64,000 nt of DNA from the NCBI RefSeq assembly GCF_025979885.1, contig NZ_CP110139.1, positions 4,546,001-4,610,000 of the forward strand, given 5' to 3'. Positions 50,901-59,242 of this stretch are shown piece by piece; position 1 is the first letter of the stretch; the number at the start of each line of letters is the position of its first letter. The position numbers and the translations under genes were made by a program. The notes beneath the pieces were generated by a model. The model worked only from the letters and a program-made list of their open reading frames with translations. It did no database searches and was not told the origin of the DNA. The DNA comes from Hymenobacter sp. YIM 151500-1. Lineage in GTDB: Bacteria > Bacteroidota > Bacteroidia > Cytophagales > Hymenobacteraceae.

Positions 50901-52863
50901 GCAAGGGGCTCATGGGCAGCCACTGAATAGAGTGCATCCAGTACGGGTCGCCCGAAAAGTAGGTCCACCACCCGATGCCGTTGCTGGTCAGGTTGCTGTT
51001 GTAGGGCTTGCGGTAGGTGGTGTAGTCGTAGTTGCCCTGGCCGCCGTTAGCGGGCAGGCGGGAGCGGTCAAACCAGTACTCGCCCACGGCCTGCGCTTCC
51101 TGCACGTACCCGAAGATGCCCGCGTCGCGCATGGGCTTGTCGCCCAGCACCTCGCCCAGCAAGTACATGGCGCCCCAGGCCTGCATGCTCTCCGACGACG
51201 ACTCCATGCCGTTGCCGTTGAAGTCGCCCAGCCCGCCGGAGTAGGAGTGGCCGGCCCAGGGGTCCATGCTCCGGAAGAACGGGAAACGCCGGTCGGCGCG
51301 GTTGTAGTTGGCGTAGTCGAGCACCAGCATCTTGGCCATGTCCTTGTACTTGGCCTTGAACTCCTCGTCGTACATAAACAGGATGGCCGCCGCGTACACG
51401 TGGTAGGCGTAGCAGAAGGCGTGGTCCTGCATGATGTCGATGCCGGGCAGGTCGTTGTCGCGGGTGCGGTGGCCCAGGAAGGAGCCCACGTTGGGGTAGA
51501 GGGAGAAGAAGTGGGCGTCTTCGCCGGGCGTGTACGTGAACCAGTCGGTCAGCACGTCCTTTACCCGCTTGTGCAGCACGGCGTAGGCTTCCTTGTTGCC
51601 GGTTTGGGCCGCCACCTGCATGTAGCGGGCGTAGTTGAGCACGTCTTTGCCGCCCCAGTAGGTGTCGGAGCGGTAGCCGGTCACCGACTTGTAGTTGTCA
51701 ATCATTTCCTTCATCACCTCGGGCCGGTAGGGGTTGCGCACCCCGCTCAGCACCTCCGGCTCCGTGTAGTTGGGCACCAGCCCGTTGAAGGCGTAGCTGA
51801 TGCTGAACCGGTTGCCCGTAGCGCACTTCAGCTTGCCGCGGGGCGTGGCGTATTCCAGCCCATTGAAGGCGAAGTCGCGGCTGGTTTTCTTGTAGCTGTG
51901 GGGCAGCCAGCCCTGAATCTGGTTGAGCTGGGAGCCGCCGCGCAGGTTTTCGTTTACCAGTTCCCAGGTAGCCGTCATCCGGGCCGCCGCCTCGTCGTAG
52001 GTCCAGCTCACCTTACTGTCGCGCGGAATGGTATAGGCGTAGGTGTTGAACAGCGCCAGGTCGGCGGCTTTGGTCAGGGTGCCCACCACCAGGTAGCCGG
52101 TGGCGCCGGGTAGGGTAGCCGTAATGGTTTTGCCGTCGAAGGTGAAGCGCGTATTCGGCGGGGCGAAGATGCCGTACTGGTCGCCCTTGGTCTGAATGCC
52201 GAAGTGGTCGGTGGTAACGGGAAACGTCAGCGGCGTGCCGTCGTCCTTGAAAAACGTGGCCGAGTCCACGCTGATGGTGGGCGTGACCTTGCTGGTTTCA
52301 ATCCAGGTAAACGGCAGGCCGTGGCCGATGGTCACAGCAAACTGCCGGCTCGGGTCCGTGGCGTCCTGCATAATCCAGTCCAGGGTCCAGACGCCCCAGC
52401 GGCGGGCCAGGGCGCTCTGCGGGGCAAAATCCACGCCCCCGATGGTAAGCCGGCTGCGCGAGGTAAGCTTGGCCGTGCCGCCGTCGGGGGCCACCGTCCA
52501 GCGCTTCGGAAACTCCAGGTACAGGCCGTAGTCTTCGGCATTCACCATGCCGGGGTAGGCCCAGAGGTTGTCGGAATACTGGGTGGCTACCAGGCTGGTC
52601 CACCACTCGGTGGTGGGCACGGGGCGGGTGGTAGTGTCCACCATGTACCACTTGCGGTTCATCATCTGCTGCGACAAGTCACCCCAGGCGTCGGTGCCGG
52701 AGTAGTAAGGCTTGGCGGCTTCAAACAGCGGCGGATACTCGGCGTAGCTGCCGCCGCCCAGCGGAATTATTTTCTGGGCCCGCAGACCGGTAAGGCTGCC
52801 GAGCAGCAGCCCCAGCAGCAGCAGCGCCCGGCTCGGAAGCAGGCGGTAGAAGTTGGTTTTCAT
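47941..52863 (-). CDS. Multidomain GH81 endo-1,3-beta-glucanase with Ig, F5/8C, CBM6 and T9SS domains
   Basis: 1640 residues from the ATG at 52863, with the signal MKTNFYRLLPSRALLLLGLLLGSLTGLRAQ. The catalytic domain (about 35-780) has the GH81 segment GDFNGNGMESSSESMQAWGAMY, with Glu554 and Glu558 in the active-site ESSSE block, and DHAFCYAYHVYAAAIL before it. Then come four Big/Ig-like units (about 809-970, 1107-1285), two F5/8 type C domains (about 975-1105 and 1286-1415), a CBM6 (about 1434-1556) and a T9SS tail. It cleaves beta-1,3-glucans (fungal walls, laminarin, callose) at the surface. The upstream gene encodes a binding partner. Confidence 0.9.
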   Translation of the reverse strand: MKTNFYRLLPSRALLLLGLLLGSLTGLRAQKIIPLGGGSYAEYPPLFEAAKPYYSGTDAWGDLSQQMMNRKWYMVDTTTRPVPTTEWWTSLVATQYSDNLWAYPGMVNAEDYGLYLEFPKRWTVAPDGGTAKLTSRSRLTIGGVDFAPQSALARRWGVWTLDWIMQDATDPSRQFAVTIGHGLPFTWIETSKVTPTISVDSATFFKDDGTPLTFPVTTDHFGIQTKGDQYGIFAPPNTRFTFDGKTITATLPGATGYLVVGTLTKAADLALFNTYAYTIPRDSKVSWTYDEAAARMTATWELVNENLRGGSQLNQIQGWLPHSYKKTSRDFAFNGLEYATPRGKLKCATGNRFSISYAFNGLVPNYTEPEVLSGVRNPYRPEVMKEMIDNYKSVTGYRSDTYWGGKDVLNYARYMQVAAQTGNKEAYAVLHKRVKDVLTDWFTYTPGEDAHFFSLYPNVGSFLGHRTRDNDLPGIDIMQDHAFCYAYHVYAAAILFMYDEEFKAKYKDMAKMLVLDYANYNRADRRFPFFRSMDPWAGHSYSGGLGDFNGNGMESSSESMQAWGAMYLLGEVLGDKPMRDAGIFGYVQEAQAVGEYWFDRSRLPANGGQGNYDYTTYRKPYNSNLTSNGIGWWTYFSGDPYWMHSIQWLPMSPLLKHLYEDVPFAAWDWNTMWNSKHSGGWDTDLGNDAGTGNVAMAYFQISNPDSVAAIFDNLWANNRPAARAKDNNAFTYWYTHAHRTLGEIQWNQHTNLPSSTVYYNARLNRTTVVVYNPATTEKTVDVYKNGAKYASFTAPPRQLIAYKFDAKLTTIKLTAPAKTVPPGQTLQLTAQGYDQYQVRVAAPITWSVSGGGSINASGLFTAGATNGTYTVTATSGAVSARYQVRVGPAPVLAAIAITPALKRAEIGQSYQLTARGTDQYGDSLAITPTWTTTGGGTLSAAGLFTPTTPGGPFTLKAAVGSVSGSLAVSVSYPLPNLALGKPATASTSSTSNPLANLNDGRLDTRWESTWADAQQVTINLGGVFDLEKVVLNWEAAYGKAYDLQISTDGTTFTALAPTQQNGTGGREELAVTGTGQYLRLNLRQRGTAWGYSLFELEAYGSPQRSGPPVLATLLVSPATVVMKDNVTQQFTATGYDQYGKVLAVTPTWQVVGKGSISATGLYTPNGGGVYLQPSFTVQARAGNLVSQATVVVEETSKLMKLDIQPLSKATSRLEMAVGTSRQLTYVAKNQFDVPFTGPITWSVSGGGSINAGGLFTANQVGEWMIFGKNGAVSDTAYVSVKPFAEVNLAAFKPVKTSSQENDDPGVAGRFAVDRNLSTRWASKYADPQWLYVDLQDAYRLNKVVIFWEGAYATAYDVQVANDPTGPWTTVAPVAGADGGQDVLTFPETTGRYVRLWGKTRSGGYGYSLYEFQVFGTGLAGSNPPPITGGTGQPIPGRIEAESFTAMSGVANEPTADAGGGQNVGYIDTNDWLDYAVNVQTAGTYTVQFRVAGWSAGAQVQLKLGSAVLCTVPVPTTGGGQNWTTTSATVTLPAGSHTLRAAISGGGFNFNWLDFRLSAARPATAPGSAARSGFPNPTEDVFYLGGFADGASVVVSSAAGNRIRTATLHQGTLDVRQLPAGLYLLTVTDGQRVERIQMLKK

Positions 52864-52916
52864 AGCAGGTGGTGGGTTAGAAAAGCGAGAACTATGGGGA
52901 CAGCCCCTCCGGGATA

Positions 52917-52998
52917 CAGCTGCAAGCTGTAATCTCCAAGCCTCAAGCTCTTCAATAAGACAAGCTTGCGGCTTGCAGCCTGAGGCTTGCAGCTTTAA
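52917..52998. repeat. Low-complexity agcttgcag inverted repeat
   Basis: The left part reads agctgcaagctgtaatctcc then aagcctcaagctc. The right part reads aagcttgcggcttgcagcct then gaggcttgcagctt. It lies between the GH81 gene and the binding-protein gene. It does not contain a gene. Confidence 0.65.
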
Positions 52999-53017
52999 GA
53001 GAAGGGGGTGGGGTAAG

Positions 53018-54691
53018 CTACTCTTTCCGGAGGCGCAGCTGCACGGTGCGGCCCTGGCTGCGGAGGCGCACGAGGTAGGTGCCCGGCTGCAAGGTGCCCA
53101 GGTCCAGGGCGCCGTCGTGCACAGTGGTGGTAGCCACCGGGAAGCCAGCTGCATTGTGCACGGTGGCGGTGGTGCCGTTGGGCACGCCGGCCACGCGGAA
53201 GCGGCCGGGACCGGGGTTAGGGTAGGCCACAATGCTGGCCGCTGCGGGTGCTGGCTGGCTTAAGGCCAGCTGAGCGGCGCTGGCGGCCGAGAAGCTCATC
53301 CAGTTAAAGTTGAAACCGCCGCCCAGCACTGCCACGCGCAGCGTCTGGCTGCCGGCCGGCAGCGCAGCCGTGGCCGAAACAGTAGTCCAGCTCTGCCCGC
53401 CGCCCGTGGTAGGTACCGCCACGGTGCTGAGCACAGTAGCGCCCGATTGCAGCTGGAGCTGGGCCCCCGCCGCAAAGCCGGCCACCCGAAACTGCACGGT
53501 GTAGGTGCCGGCCGCGGCCACGTTCACACTGTAGTCCAGCCAGTCGCCGGCGTCGAGGTAGCCCACATTCTCGCCCCCGCCCGCGTCGGCGGTGGTTTCA
53601 GTGGCCACGCCGCGCATGGCGTCGTACCGCTCGGCTTCAATCTGGCCCGGAATGCTCTTGTTGAAGGGGTCGTTGATGACGTAGAACGTGCGGCTAAAGG
53701 AAGTCGTAGCGGCCCCCTGGTTGTCGAAGGCCCTAGCAAACACCTGGTAGGTGCCCGGCGCCACGTTCAGCCAGTCGTACTCGTAGGGGCTGTTGGTGTC
53801 GGCGCCCAGGATGCGGTAGTTCGTGGGGTCGCCCACGCAAAACTCCACCCGCGCCACGCTGCCGTCGGGGTCGGTGGCGGTGGCCGCCAGCCGAATGCGC
53901 TGCCCCGAGTACGTGGAGTTGGCCGCTGGCGCGGTCAGCTGAACGGTGGGCGGGGTGTTAGCGTCGCCGTAAAACTCCCGCTCCAGCGAGGTTGTCGTGG
54001 CCCCGTTGTCGTCGGTGGCCACGGCCTTGGCCACGTGCCGGCCGGGCGAAAAGCTGGTCCAGGTAGCCTCGTAGGGGCTGGTGTCGTCGGTGCCCACCAG
54101 CACGTTGTCCACGTAAAAATCCACCTTGCTCACGGCGCCGTCGGGGTCAGCGGCGTTGGCTGCGAGGCGCACCGGGCCGCTGTAGGTGGAGTTGGCCGCG
54201 GGCTGGGTGAGCTGCACGGTGGGCGGCGTGTTGCTGCCGCTCACCTCCAGCTCGTAGATGGAGTAGCCGTAGCCGGTGCCCCGCGCCGTGCCACGAATAC
54301 GCACGTACTGCGCGCTGCCCGCCAGTCCCGAAATCAGGTTGATGCGGGCCGTGTTGCCCGTGACGGTCCGGACGGTAGTCCAGGTCTGGGCGTCGTTGGA
54401 GAACTGCACCTGGTAATCCTTGCCGTAGGCAGCTTCCCAGTTGATGCGCACCTTGGTAATAGGAGTGGGGGCGCCCAGGTCCACGTACAGCCACTGCGGG
54501 TCGGAGAAGGCACTCGACCAGCGGCTGGCGTAATTGCCGTCCACGGCGTTGCGGCCGGGGGTGCCCGCGTTTTCAACGGACGACACTTCTACCGGCTTGC
54601 CGGCGGCCAGGTTGGGGCCGATGGGGGCCGTCTGGCCCTGGGCAGCCAGGGCAACGCCGCAGGCCACCAGGAAAAATAGTGGTGTTTTCAT
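53018..54691 (-). CDS. Secreted F5/8C-Ig-Ig-CBM6 carbohydrate-binding protein with T9SS domain
   Basis: 557 residues from the ATG at 54691, with the signal MKTPLFFLVACGVALAAQGQ. Domains: an F5/8 type C unit (about 27-150, with AVDGNYASRWSSAFSDPQWLYVDLG), two Ig-like units starting TPPTVQLTQPAANSTYSG and TPPTVQLTAPAANSTYSG (about 155-350), a CBM6 (about 355-480, IPGQIEAERYD...GGGENVGYLDAGDWLDYSVN) and a T9SS tail. No catalytic domain is present. Its F5/8C and CBM6 domains are close to those of the GH81 protein next to it, which suggests local domain duplication. It probably helps hold the glucan at the surface. Confidence 0.88.
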   Translation of the reverse strand: MKTPLFFLVACGVALAAQGQTAPIGPNLAAGKPVEVSSVENAGTPGRNAVDGNYASRWSSAFSDPQWLYVDLGAPTPITKVRINWEAAYGKDYQVQFSNDAQTWTTVRTVTGNTARINLISGLAGSAQYVRIRGTARGTGYGYSIYELEVSGSNTPPTVQLTQPAANSTYSGPVRLAANAADPDGAVSKVDFYVDNVLVGTDDTSPYEATWTSFSPGRHVAKAVATDDNGATTTSLEREFYGDANTPPTVQLTAPAANSTYSGQRIRLAATATDPDGSVARVEFCVGDPTNYRILGADTNSPYEYDWLNVAPGTYQVFARAFDNQGAATTSFSRTFYVINDPFNKSIPGQIEAERYDAMRGVATETTADAGGGENVGYLDAGDWLDYSVNVAAAGTYTVQFRVAGFAAGAQLQLQSGATVLSTVAVPTTGGGQSWTTVSATAALPAGSQTLRVAVLGGGFNFNWMSFSAASAAQLALSQPAPAAASIVAYPNPGPGRFRVAGVPNGTTATVHNAAGFPVATTTVHDGALDLGTLQPGTYLVRLRSQGRTVQLRLRKE

Positions 54692-55071
54692 AGCAGTGGA
54701 AAAGAGCAAAGATGAGGAGCAGCCGAGCCGCCAAGGACAGAGCTTTCGTGGGCTACTGCGTGGCGCTCCAAACCTGGCGAGTAGGCCGGTATAGTCCAAA
54801 TAATCGGGTACGGTATAACTACGGTGGCGAAAAACTAGCCAAAAGAAATTGTGTACAACTATCTGATAATCAGAAATAAGTATGGCTTCTTGTCAGTCGG
54901 TGCCATCTTCCGTGCCTACGGTACGGGCACCCAACTCGGCGGCTGCTCACGCCCAGGCAAAGCGGGGGTGGTCGACCTTATAGGAAACAACAAAGAGGCA
55001 GCTGCAACACCCAGCGTCTGGGGTGCAACTGCCTCTTGTTTACGGGGCCGCATCCGTGCGGCAGCGTGTGC
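54692..55071. other. Gene-free gap with one hairpin and a weak promoter match
   Basis: The sequence 54708-54715 reads CATCTTTG on the minus strand, one base off the -7 consensus, with TTG 17 nt upstream; it could drive the binding-protein gene. A terminator hairpin is at 54984-55040. The remaining open frame (54851-55096) overlaps that hairpin and is not protein-like. Confidence 0.5.
54984..55040 (-). terminator. Long terminator hairpin of the DUF4440 lipoprotein gene
   Basis: caaagaggcagctgcaacac pairs with gggtgcaactgcctcttg around cccagcgtctg. On the minus strand the stem is followed by tttgttgtttcc. It lies 32 bp past the stop. Confidence 0.75.
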
Positions 55072-55596
55072 TTACTGCGGCTGGTTGAAGAGGTAGCGGG
55101 CAATTTTCCACTGCCGGTTTTCCTTGACGAACACCCATAGCTCCCGGTAGGAGTTGGTGGCGGTTTGCCCGTTGGCCTTAACTAGCACCGTGCCGCTGGA
55201 AGTGGAGGTGGCAAAGGCGTAGCGGGAGTTGACAACCACAATTTCGGCCGGGGTGAATTGCAGGTTCAGGGTAACTGCCCCGAACAGCCCGTCAAACGCG
55301 GCCCGAATCTGCGTTGGGCCGGTGGCCGTGGGCGAGCCGGGCGCCGCAAACACCCCATCCTGGGCAAAGAGCGACGTTATCTTGGCGGCGTCCGAAGCAT
55401 TCAGGGCCGCGCCGTAGGTGTTTAGCAGCTGCTGAATAGCTTTCCGCTCGGCGGCGTGTCCGCTGTAGCCACCGGGGCCACGGTGGTCGGCCGATTCGGT
55501 TTGGTCGGCGCTGCGGGGAGCCGCCGGATCAGTGGTTTTCTCTTCGCAGCCGGCGGCAACCAGGAGCAGGGCGAGGGGAAGAAGTAGCTTTTTCAT
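55072..55596 (-). CDS. NTF2-fold (DUF4440/SgcJ-like) lipoprotein
   Basis: 174 residues from the ATG at 55596. MKKLLLPLALLLVAAGCEEK is a lipoprotein signal, and the linker contains ADHRGPGGYSGHA. The rest is an NTF2-like domain (ERKAIQQLLNTYGAALNASDAAKITSLFAQDGVF...WVFVKENRQWKIARYLFNQ), as in SgcJ/EcaC proteins. The leader and ADHR linker strongly resemble those of the lipoprotein encoded at 59243. A Crp/Fnr-type box lies 84 bp before the start. The ligand or reaction is unknown. Confidence 0.88.
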   Translation of the reverse strand: MKKLLLPLALLLVAAGCEEKTTDPAAPRSADQTESADHRGPGGYSGHAAERKAIQQLLNTYGAALNASDAAKITSLFAQDGVFAAPGSPTATGPTQIRAAFDGLFGAVTLNLQFTPAEIVVVNSRYAFATSTSSGTVLVKANGQTATNSYRELWVFVKENRQWKIARYLFNQPQ

Positions 55597-55679
55597 AGGA
55601 AAGAAAAAAGGAGTGAGGGAAAGACAAAGCACCCCACTGGGGAGCCTGACAAAGGTGCCCTCACCGCCTGTCCCCGTGC

Positions 55680-55695
55680 CTTAACCTATGTTAAG
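55680..55695. promoter_or_regulatory. Crp/Fnr-type operator, site A
   Basis: CTTAACCTATGTTAAG: half-sites TTAAC and GTTAA separated by 4 bp. It is 84 bp upstream of the DUF4440 lipoprotein ATG. Its half-site spacing is that of Fnr-family boxes (TTGAT-N4-ATCAA). It lies in the gap between that gene and the Crp/Fnr gene. Confidence 0.65.
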
Positions 55696-55725
55696 AACGA
55701 CCAGCCACTACCCGGATAGCAGTAA

Positions 55726-55755
55726 AAAAAGCCTTCCGCGAGTGGAAGGCTTTTT
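55726..55755 (-). terminator. Rho-independent terminator of the Crp/Fnr gene
   Basis: aaaaagccttcc / ggaaggcttttt with a short loop; U tracts on both strands. It lies about 105 bp past the Crp/Fnr stop. Confidence 0.8.
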
Positions 55756-55860
55756 AGGAAGTTGCTAGCCTGTCCGGCTTCAGCTAGCGTCCACCTGTCG
55801 AAGCAGGACGGGCTAGCGGCTTACAGCTCCCTCACTTTAGTAAAGTGACCAAACGGGCTG

Positions 55861-56451
55861 CTACCCGCGCCGGCTCAGCCGCCGCACCCGGCTCAGCGAC
55901 TCCGGCTTGATGCCCAGATAGGAGGCAATCAGGTGCTGCGGGACCCGCTGCACCAGCGTGGGGTACTTGCGCAGGAAGTTGTCGTATTTCTGGGCGGCTG
56001 ACTCGCGAAGCGCCGCGTTGACGCGCTCCTGCAAGGCAATGTAGCGGCTCTGAATCAGCAGGCGCATAAACCGCTCGAACACGGGCGCGGCGGCGTACAC
56101 CTTTTCCATATCGGAGGCCGTGATGACCCACAACTCGGTGTCCTCCAGCGCATCAATGGTGAGCGTGCTGGGCCGGCCCGTCAAGAAGCTGTAGGGGTCG
56201 GAAATCCACCAGTCCTCCGGGGCAAACTGCATGGTGTGCTCTTCGCCCTTATCGTCGATGGAATAGCTGCGCAGGCACCCGCGCACCACAAACCCGAAGC
56301 GGGTGCACTCGTCGCCTTCCAGCAGGAAAAACTGCCGCTTGGGCACCGCCAGGGGCTTGACGAACTGGCGGAAGCAGGCAAAGTCGGCTTCGCTCAGCCT
56401 CACGCGGGCCGCAATGTTGGCCCGGAGCGACTCGTCGGACAAAAGGTGCAT
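55861..56451 (-). CDS. Crp/Fnr family transcriptional regulator
   Basis: 196 residues. The N-terminal cyclic-nucleotide-binding-like barrel (about 20-115, with FFLLEGDECTRFGFVVRGCLRSY and SDPYSFLTGRPS) is followed by a long dimer helix and a short helix-turn-helix (VPQHLIASYLGIKPESLSRVRR). The recognition helix has E184-x-x-S187-R188, the triad that in Fnr contacts the TTGA half-site. There is no N-terminal cysteine cluster, so it is not an Fnr oxygen sensor. It probably controls the boxes listed at 55680, 59135 and 61923. Confidence 0.9.
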   Translation of the reverse strand: MHLLSDESLRANIAARVRLSEADFACFRQFVKPLAVPKRQFFLLEGDECTRFGFVVRGCLRSYSIDDKGEEHTMQFAPEDWWISDPYSFLTGRPSTLTIDALEDTELWVITASDMEKVYAAAPVFERFMRLLIQSRYIALQERVNAALRESAAQKYDNFLRKYPTLVQRVPQHLIASYLGIKPESLSRVRRLSRRG

Positions 56452-56626
56452 GGGTATGAGCTACGGGGAAGCGGCCACAAACGGCCGACCCAAAATAACC
56501 GCTTTGCAAGCAAACGGCCGGCTCCCCTTTGTCAGCTGCCCAAGCTACCTGCCTGTGCAGCGTGGCGGTAGTGGCAGAAATGCTGGCAGACTAGCGCCGG
56601 CGCTAGTCTGCCAGTTCTTCGACTGC

Positions 56627-58852
56627 TCACTGCTTCTGTACTTTCAGCGTGCGAAGTGGGGAGCCGGCCTGCTCTACGTGCAGCATGTACAAGCCCGCCG
56701 CCAGGTTGGGCAAGTCCAGCTTGCCGGCTTCGTTTTCGCGGGGCGTCAGCACTTGGTCGTGCACCAGCTGGCCTTGCAGGTTATACAGCTTCACGGTGGC
56801 GGGGCGCTGGTTCCGGCCGGGGAGCAGCACGCTCAGCTCGCGGCCAAACGGGCTGGGATACGCCACGAGCCGGGCGGCCGGGTCAGCGGCGCCGGGGGCA
56901 GTGGCCGTAACGGTGGACAGCACCTCCTGCACGGCCTTATCCGCCTGAAGCAGGCCGTAGCCGGTGGTGTAGTCAAAGCCTTGATCAAACACGCCGTCGG
57001 TAAACAAATCGTCCATGTCCAGGGCCGTGCGGGTCATGGCCGACTTCACCAGGTCCGGAGGCAGGGGCTTCTTGTAGGCTTCTATCATCAGGGCCGCGAC
57101 GCCCGCCGCGTGCGGGGCCGCCGCCGACGTGCCGAAGAAGTTCGGGAATCCGTCACCCTCCAGGTCGAAGCCAAAGAAGCTGGTGTTGGCGCCGTCGGGG
57201 GCCGTTATTTCGGGCTTCTGACGGTAAACCGGACTGCTAAGCCGGTTGCCGTTCTTGTCGAAGAGAATCGGGGTCTTGGAGTAGGAAGTCTGATAGAAAA
57301 GAAACTGATGGTAGGCCGTATCAACCCCGAGAAACGGCGGCGTGAACTCGTACCACGCCGCTCCCACTGAAATGGCTCCGGGTGCCAGCACGTGCCCAAA
57401 AGCCGTGGAGGCGCCGATGCCCGGAATGGGCGAGGCCGCCGGGTTGACAAAATCAGCATCGCCAAACTGGATGTACTTCATCAGGCGGGGGGCGGGTCCG
57501 GCGGCTTGGGTGATGACCACGTAAAACACGTCGTTTTGCATGGTAGTGTCCGTCTTTTCGTAGAAGAGGCCTTCGATTGGGTCGCCGATGGCCAGGTTGT
57601 CGAGGGTGCTGGCCGCCACCACCTGCAAGGCATCATCCAGCAGATAGATATCCAGGTCGGTGCGGGCCTGTTTGGCGGTGTCGCCCGTGACGGAGAAGAA
57701 TGGGTCGTCCCACTGGAACAGACCGATAAAGACGCCTTCCCTCCCAATCCTGACGGGCTGGTAGTAGCGCGGGGGCTGGCCCGGCGCGCTGAAATTGTGA
57801 GCCGTGCCGGTGCCGGGACCGAAGGGCTCGAAGGTTGACGGCTGGAAAGAATGCTCGTAGGCAGCATCCCCGTAGTTGCCGACGGCGGTGAAGAAGCTCA
57901 CGCCCCGGCGCTTTACCTCGTCAATGGCCTGGGTGCTCACCCCGTCGGAGAAGAAGGGCTCGTCGGGGAAGCCCAGGTCATCGACGATAACCTGGCAGCC
58001 GGCGTCGGCGAGCTTCAGAACGGCCTGGGCGAAGGTGGCTTCCCCGCCCCCGAAGCCGGTATGAAACGCCAGCTCGGCATCGGGGGCTACGTCGTGGATG
58101 ATTTCGAGCATGGCCCGGCCCTCGTCGCTGCCGCTGGAGTCCTGGGCGGCCAGCTCTTGCAGCACCTGCACCGGCGTGGTGCGGCCAGTGGGGTTGCCGG
58201 GGCCAGGCAAGTCGGCGGAGGCAATGCCCGCCGCGGCCCCGTTCAGCCGGTCGTAGCTGTCGGAGATGACGCCCACCTTCACGCCCCGCCCGGTTACGCC
58301 CGCCACCTGCCGGGCCAGGTCCGAGCGTTGGGCCTTGTCGCCCTGGCTGGTGGCAGCGCCTGCTTTCAGGCGGGGCTTGTAGGCGGCCCGCACGAAGCGC
58401 ACCTTGGGGTTGGCGCCCAGCTTGTCCAGGTTGCGAATCGGCACCGCACCCGAAATCAGCTGTTTGGCTACCGCGGCGTTGGTCAGCCCTACTGTCGTCT
58501 TCAGCTCATTGGCCAAGGCCTGGGCATTGCCCGCAGCCACTATATTGACGACTACCAGGCCGTTGCGCACTTGCAGGAAGGAGTTGGCGGACTTACTGGC
58601 TCCGGGGGCGGGGCGGCGGTTGGCGGCCGCCGCCGCTGTCGGCTCACGCAGGGCCAGCAGCTCCTGGCTGAGCTTGCCGGGAGCTTTCGGCCGGAAGCCG
58701 GCGGGAACGGTGGCTTTGCGCAGGCCCGGATTAGGCGGCAGAGGGGCATCGGCTACCTGGGCACGTACCGGGCTGCCGAAGCAGGCCAGCACCAGCAGAA
58801 CGCTCCAGGCAGTCCGCAGGCCCGTAGCGAAGAGGGGAAGAGTCTGATTCAT
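56627..58852 (-). CDS. S8/S53-like serine peptidase with T9SS type A sorting domain
   Basis: 741 residues with an N-terminal signal ending VRAQ. The peptidase domain has VKVGVISDSYD (Asp198) and SDEGRAMLEIIHDVAPDAEL, where Glu244 takes the place usually held by the catalytic His. The Ser is in FFGTSAAAPHAAGVAAL (Ser576). This Glu/Asp/Ser pattern is that of the S53-like branch of the subtilisin fold. A beta-rich section separates the two halves. The C-terminus (LVAYPSPFGRELSVLL...LAAGLYMLHVEQAG) is a T9SS tail. It is a secreted or surface protease. Confidence 0.9.
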   Translation of the reverse strand: MNQTLPLFATGLRTAWSVLLVLACFGSPVRAQVADAPLPPNPGLRKATVPAGFRPKAPGKLSQELLALREPTAAAAANRRPAPGASKSANSFLQVRNGLVVVNIVAAGNAQALANELKTTVGLTNAAVAKQLISGAVPIRNLDKLGANPKVRFVRAAYKPRLKAGAATSQGDKAQRSDLARQVAGVTGRGVKVGVISDSYDRLNGAAAGIASADLPGPGNPTGRTTPVQVLQELAAQDSSGSDEGRAMLEIIHDVAPDAELAFHTGFGGGEATFAQAVLKLADAGCQVIVDDLGFPDEPFFSDGVSTQAIDEVKRRGVSFFTAVGNYGDAAYEHSFQPSTFEPFGPGTGTAHNFSAPGQPPRYYQPVRIGREGVFIGLFQWDDPFFSVTGDTAKQARTDLDIYLLDDALQVVAASTLDNLAIGDPIEGLFYEKTDTTMQNDVFYVVITQAAGPAPRLMKYIQFGDADFVNPAASPIPGIGASTAFGHVLAPGAISVGAAWYEFTPPFLGVDTAYHQFLFYQTSYSKTPILFDKNGNRLSSPVYRQKPEITAPDGANTSFFGFDLEGDGFPNFFGTSAAAPHAAGVAALMIEAYKKPLPPDLVKSAMTRTALDMDDLFTDGVFDQGFDYTTGYGLLQADKAVQEVLSTVTATAPGAADPAARLVAYPSPFGRELSVLLPGRNQRPATVKLYNLQGQLVHDQVLTPRENEAGKLDLPNLAAGLYMLHVEQAGSPLRTLKVQKQ

Positions 58853-59134
58853 ACGAACTAGGAATAGAAGTTGAATGGGATGGAGTAAGTGGCAAGACTA
58901 CCTCAGTGGCGCTGCTAACCCGTTGCGCATACCTAGGATGAACTGCGCGCAGGTGCTGGCAGCAGGGAACCGAGCATCTTGCCGGAACAGAGGAAGCGCC
59001 AAAGCATTTGGTTGGTGGCCCGCTCAGATTTTTTTGCGGCCTGCCTCAGGCCGTATAAAGACCGGCTCCGCGAACAGGCCCTAAAGCCCCCAGGCACGCC
59101 TGCGCCGGCTTTTCAGTGGGTGGTGGAATGATTA
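58853..59134. other. Gene-free divergent region
   Basis: This stretch lies between the S8 peptidase gene (minus) and the SnoaL-like lipoprotein gene (plus). I see only an A/T-poor tract, a cggcctgcctcaggccg hairpin near 59037 and no frame worth calling. The Crp/Fnr-type box follows at 59135. Confidence 0.5.
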
Positions 59135-59150
59135 CTTAACCTAGGTTAAG
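59135..59150. promoter_or_regulatory. Crp/Fnr-type operator, site B (perfect palindrome)
   Basis: CTTAACCTAGGTTAAG is a perfect 16-bp palindrome. It lies 92 bp before the ATG of the SnoaL-like lipoprotein, nearly the same distance as site A from its gene (84 bp). Confidence 0.7.
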
Positions 59151-59242
59151 GCGGGGGCGCACAGGACTGGGCCACCTTTGGGCTGCTTCCTAACCAAGGA
59201 GCTTTGGTTTACCGCTCCACCTTTTTTCTCACCTCTACGACT

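Noticed and set aside
49684..52113. An 809-codon open frame on the plus strand
   Set aside because: It is antisense to the GH81 gene, Gly/Val/His-rich, with no domain or plausible start.
54851..55096. An 81-codon open frame on the plus strand
   Set aside because: It overlaps a terminator hairpin of the opposite gene and has no protein-like features.
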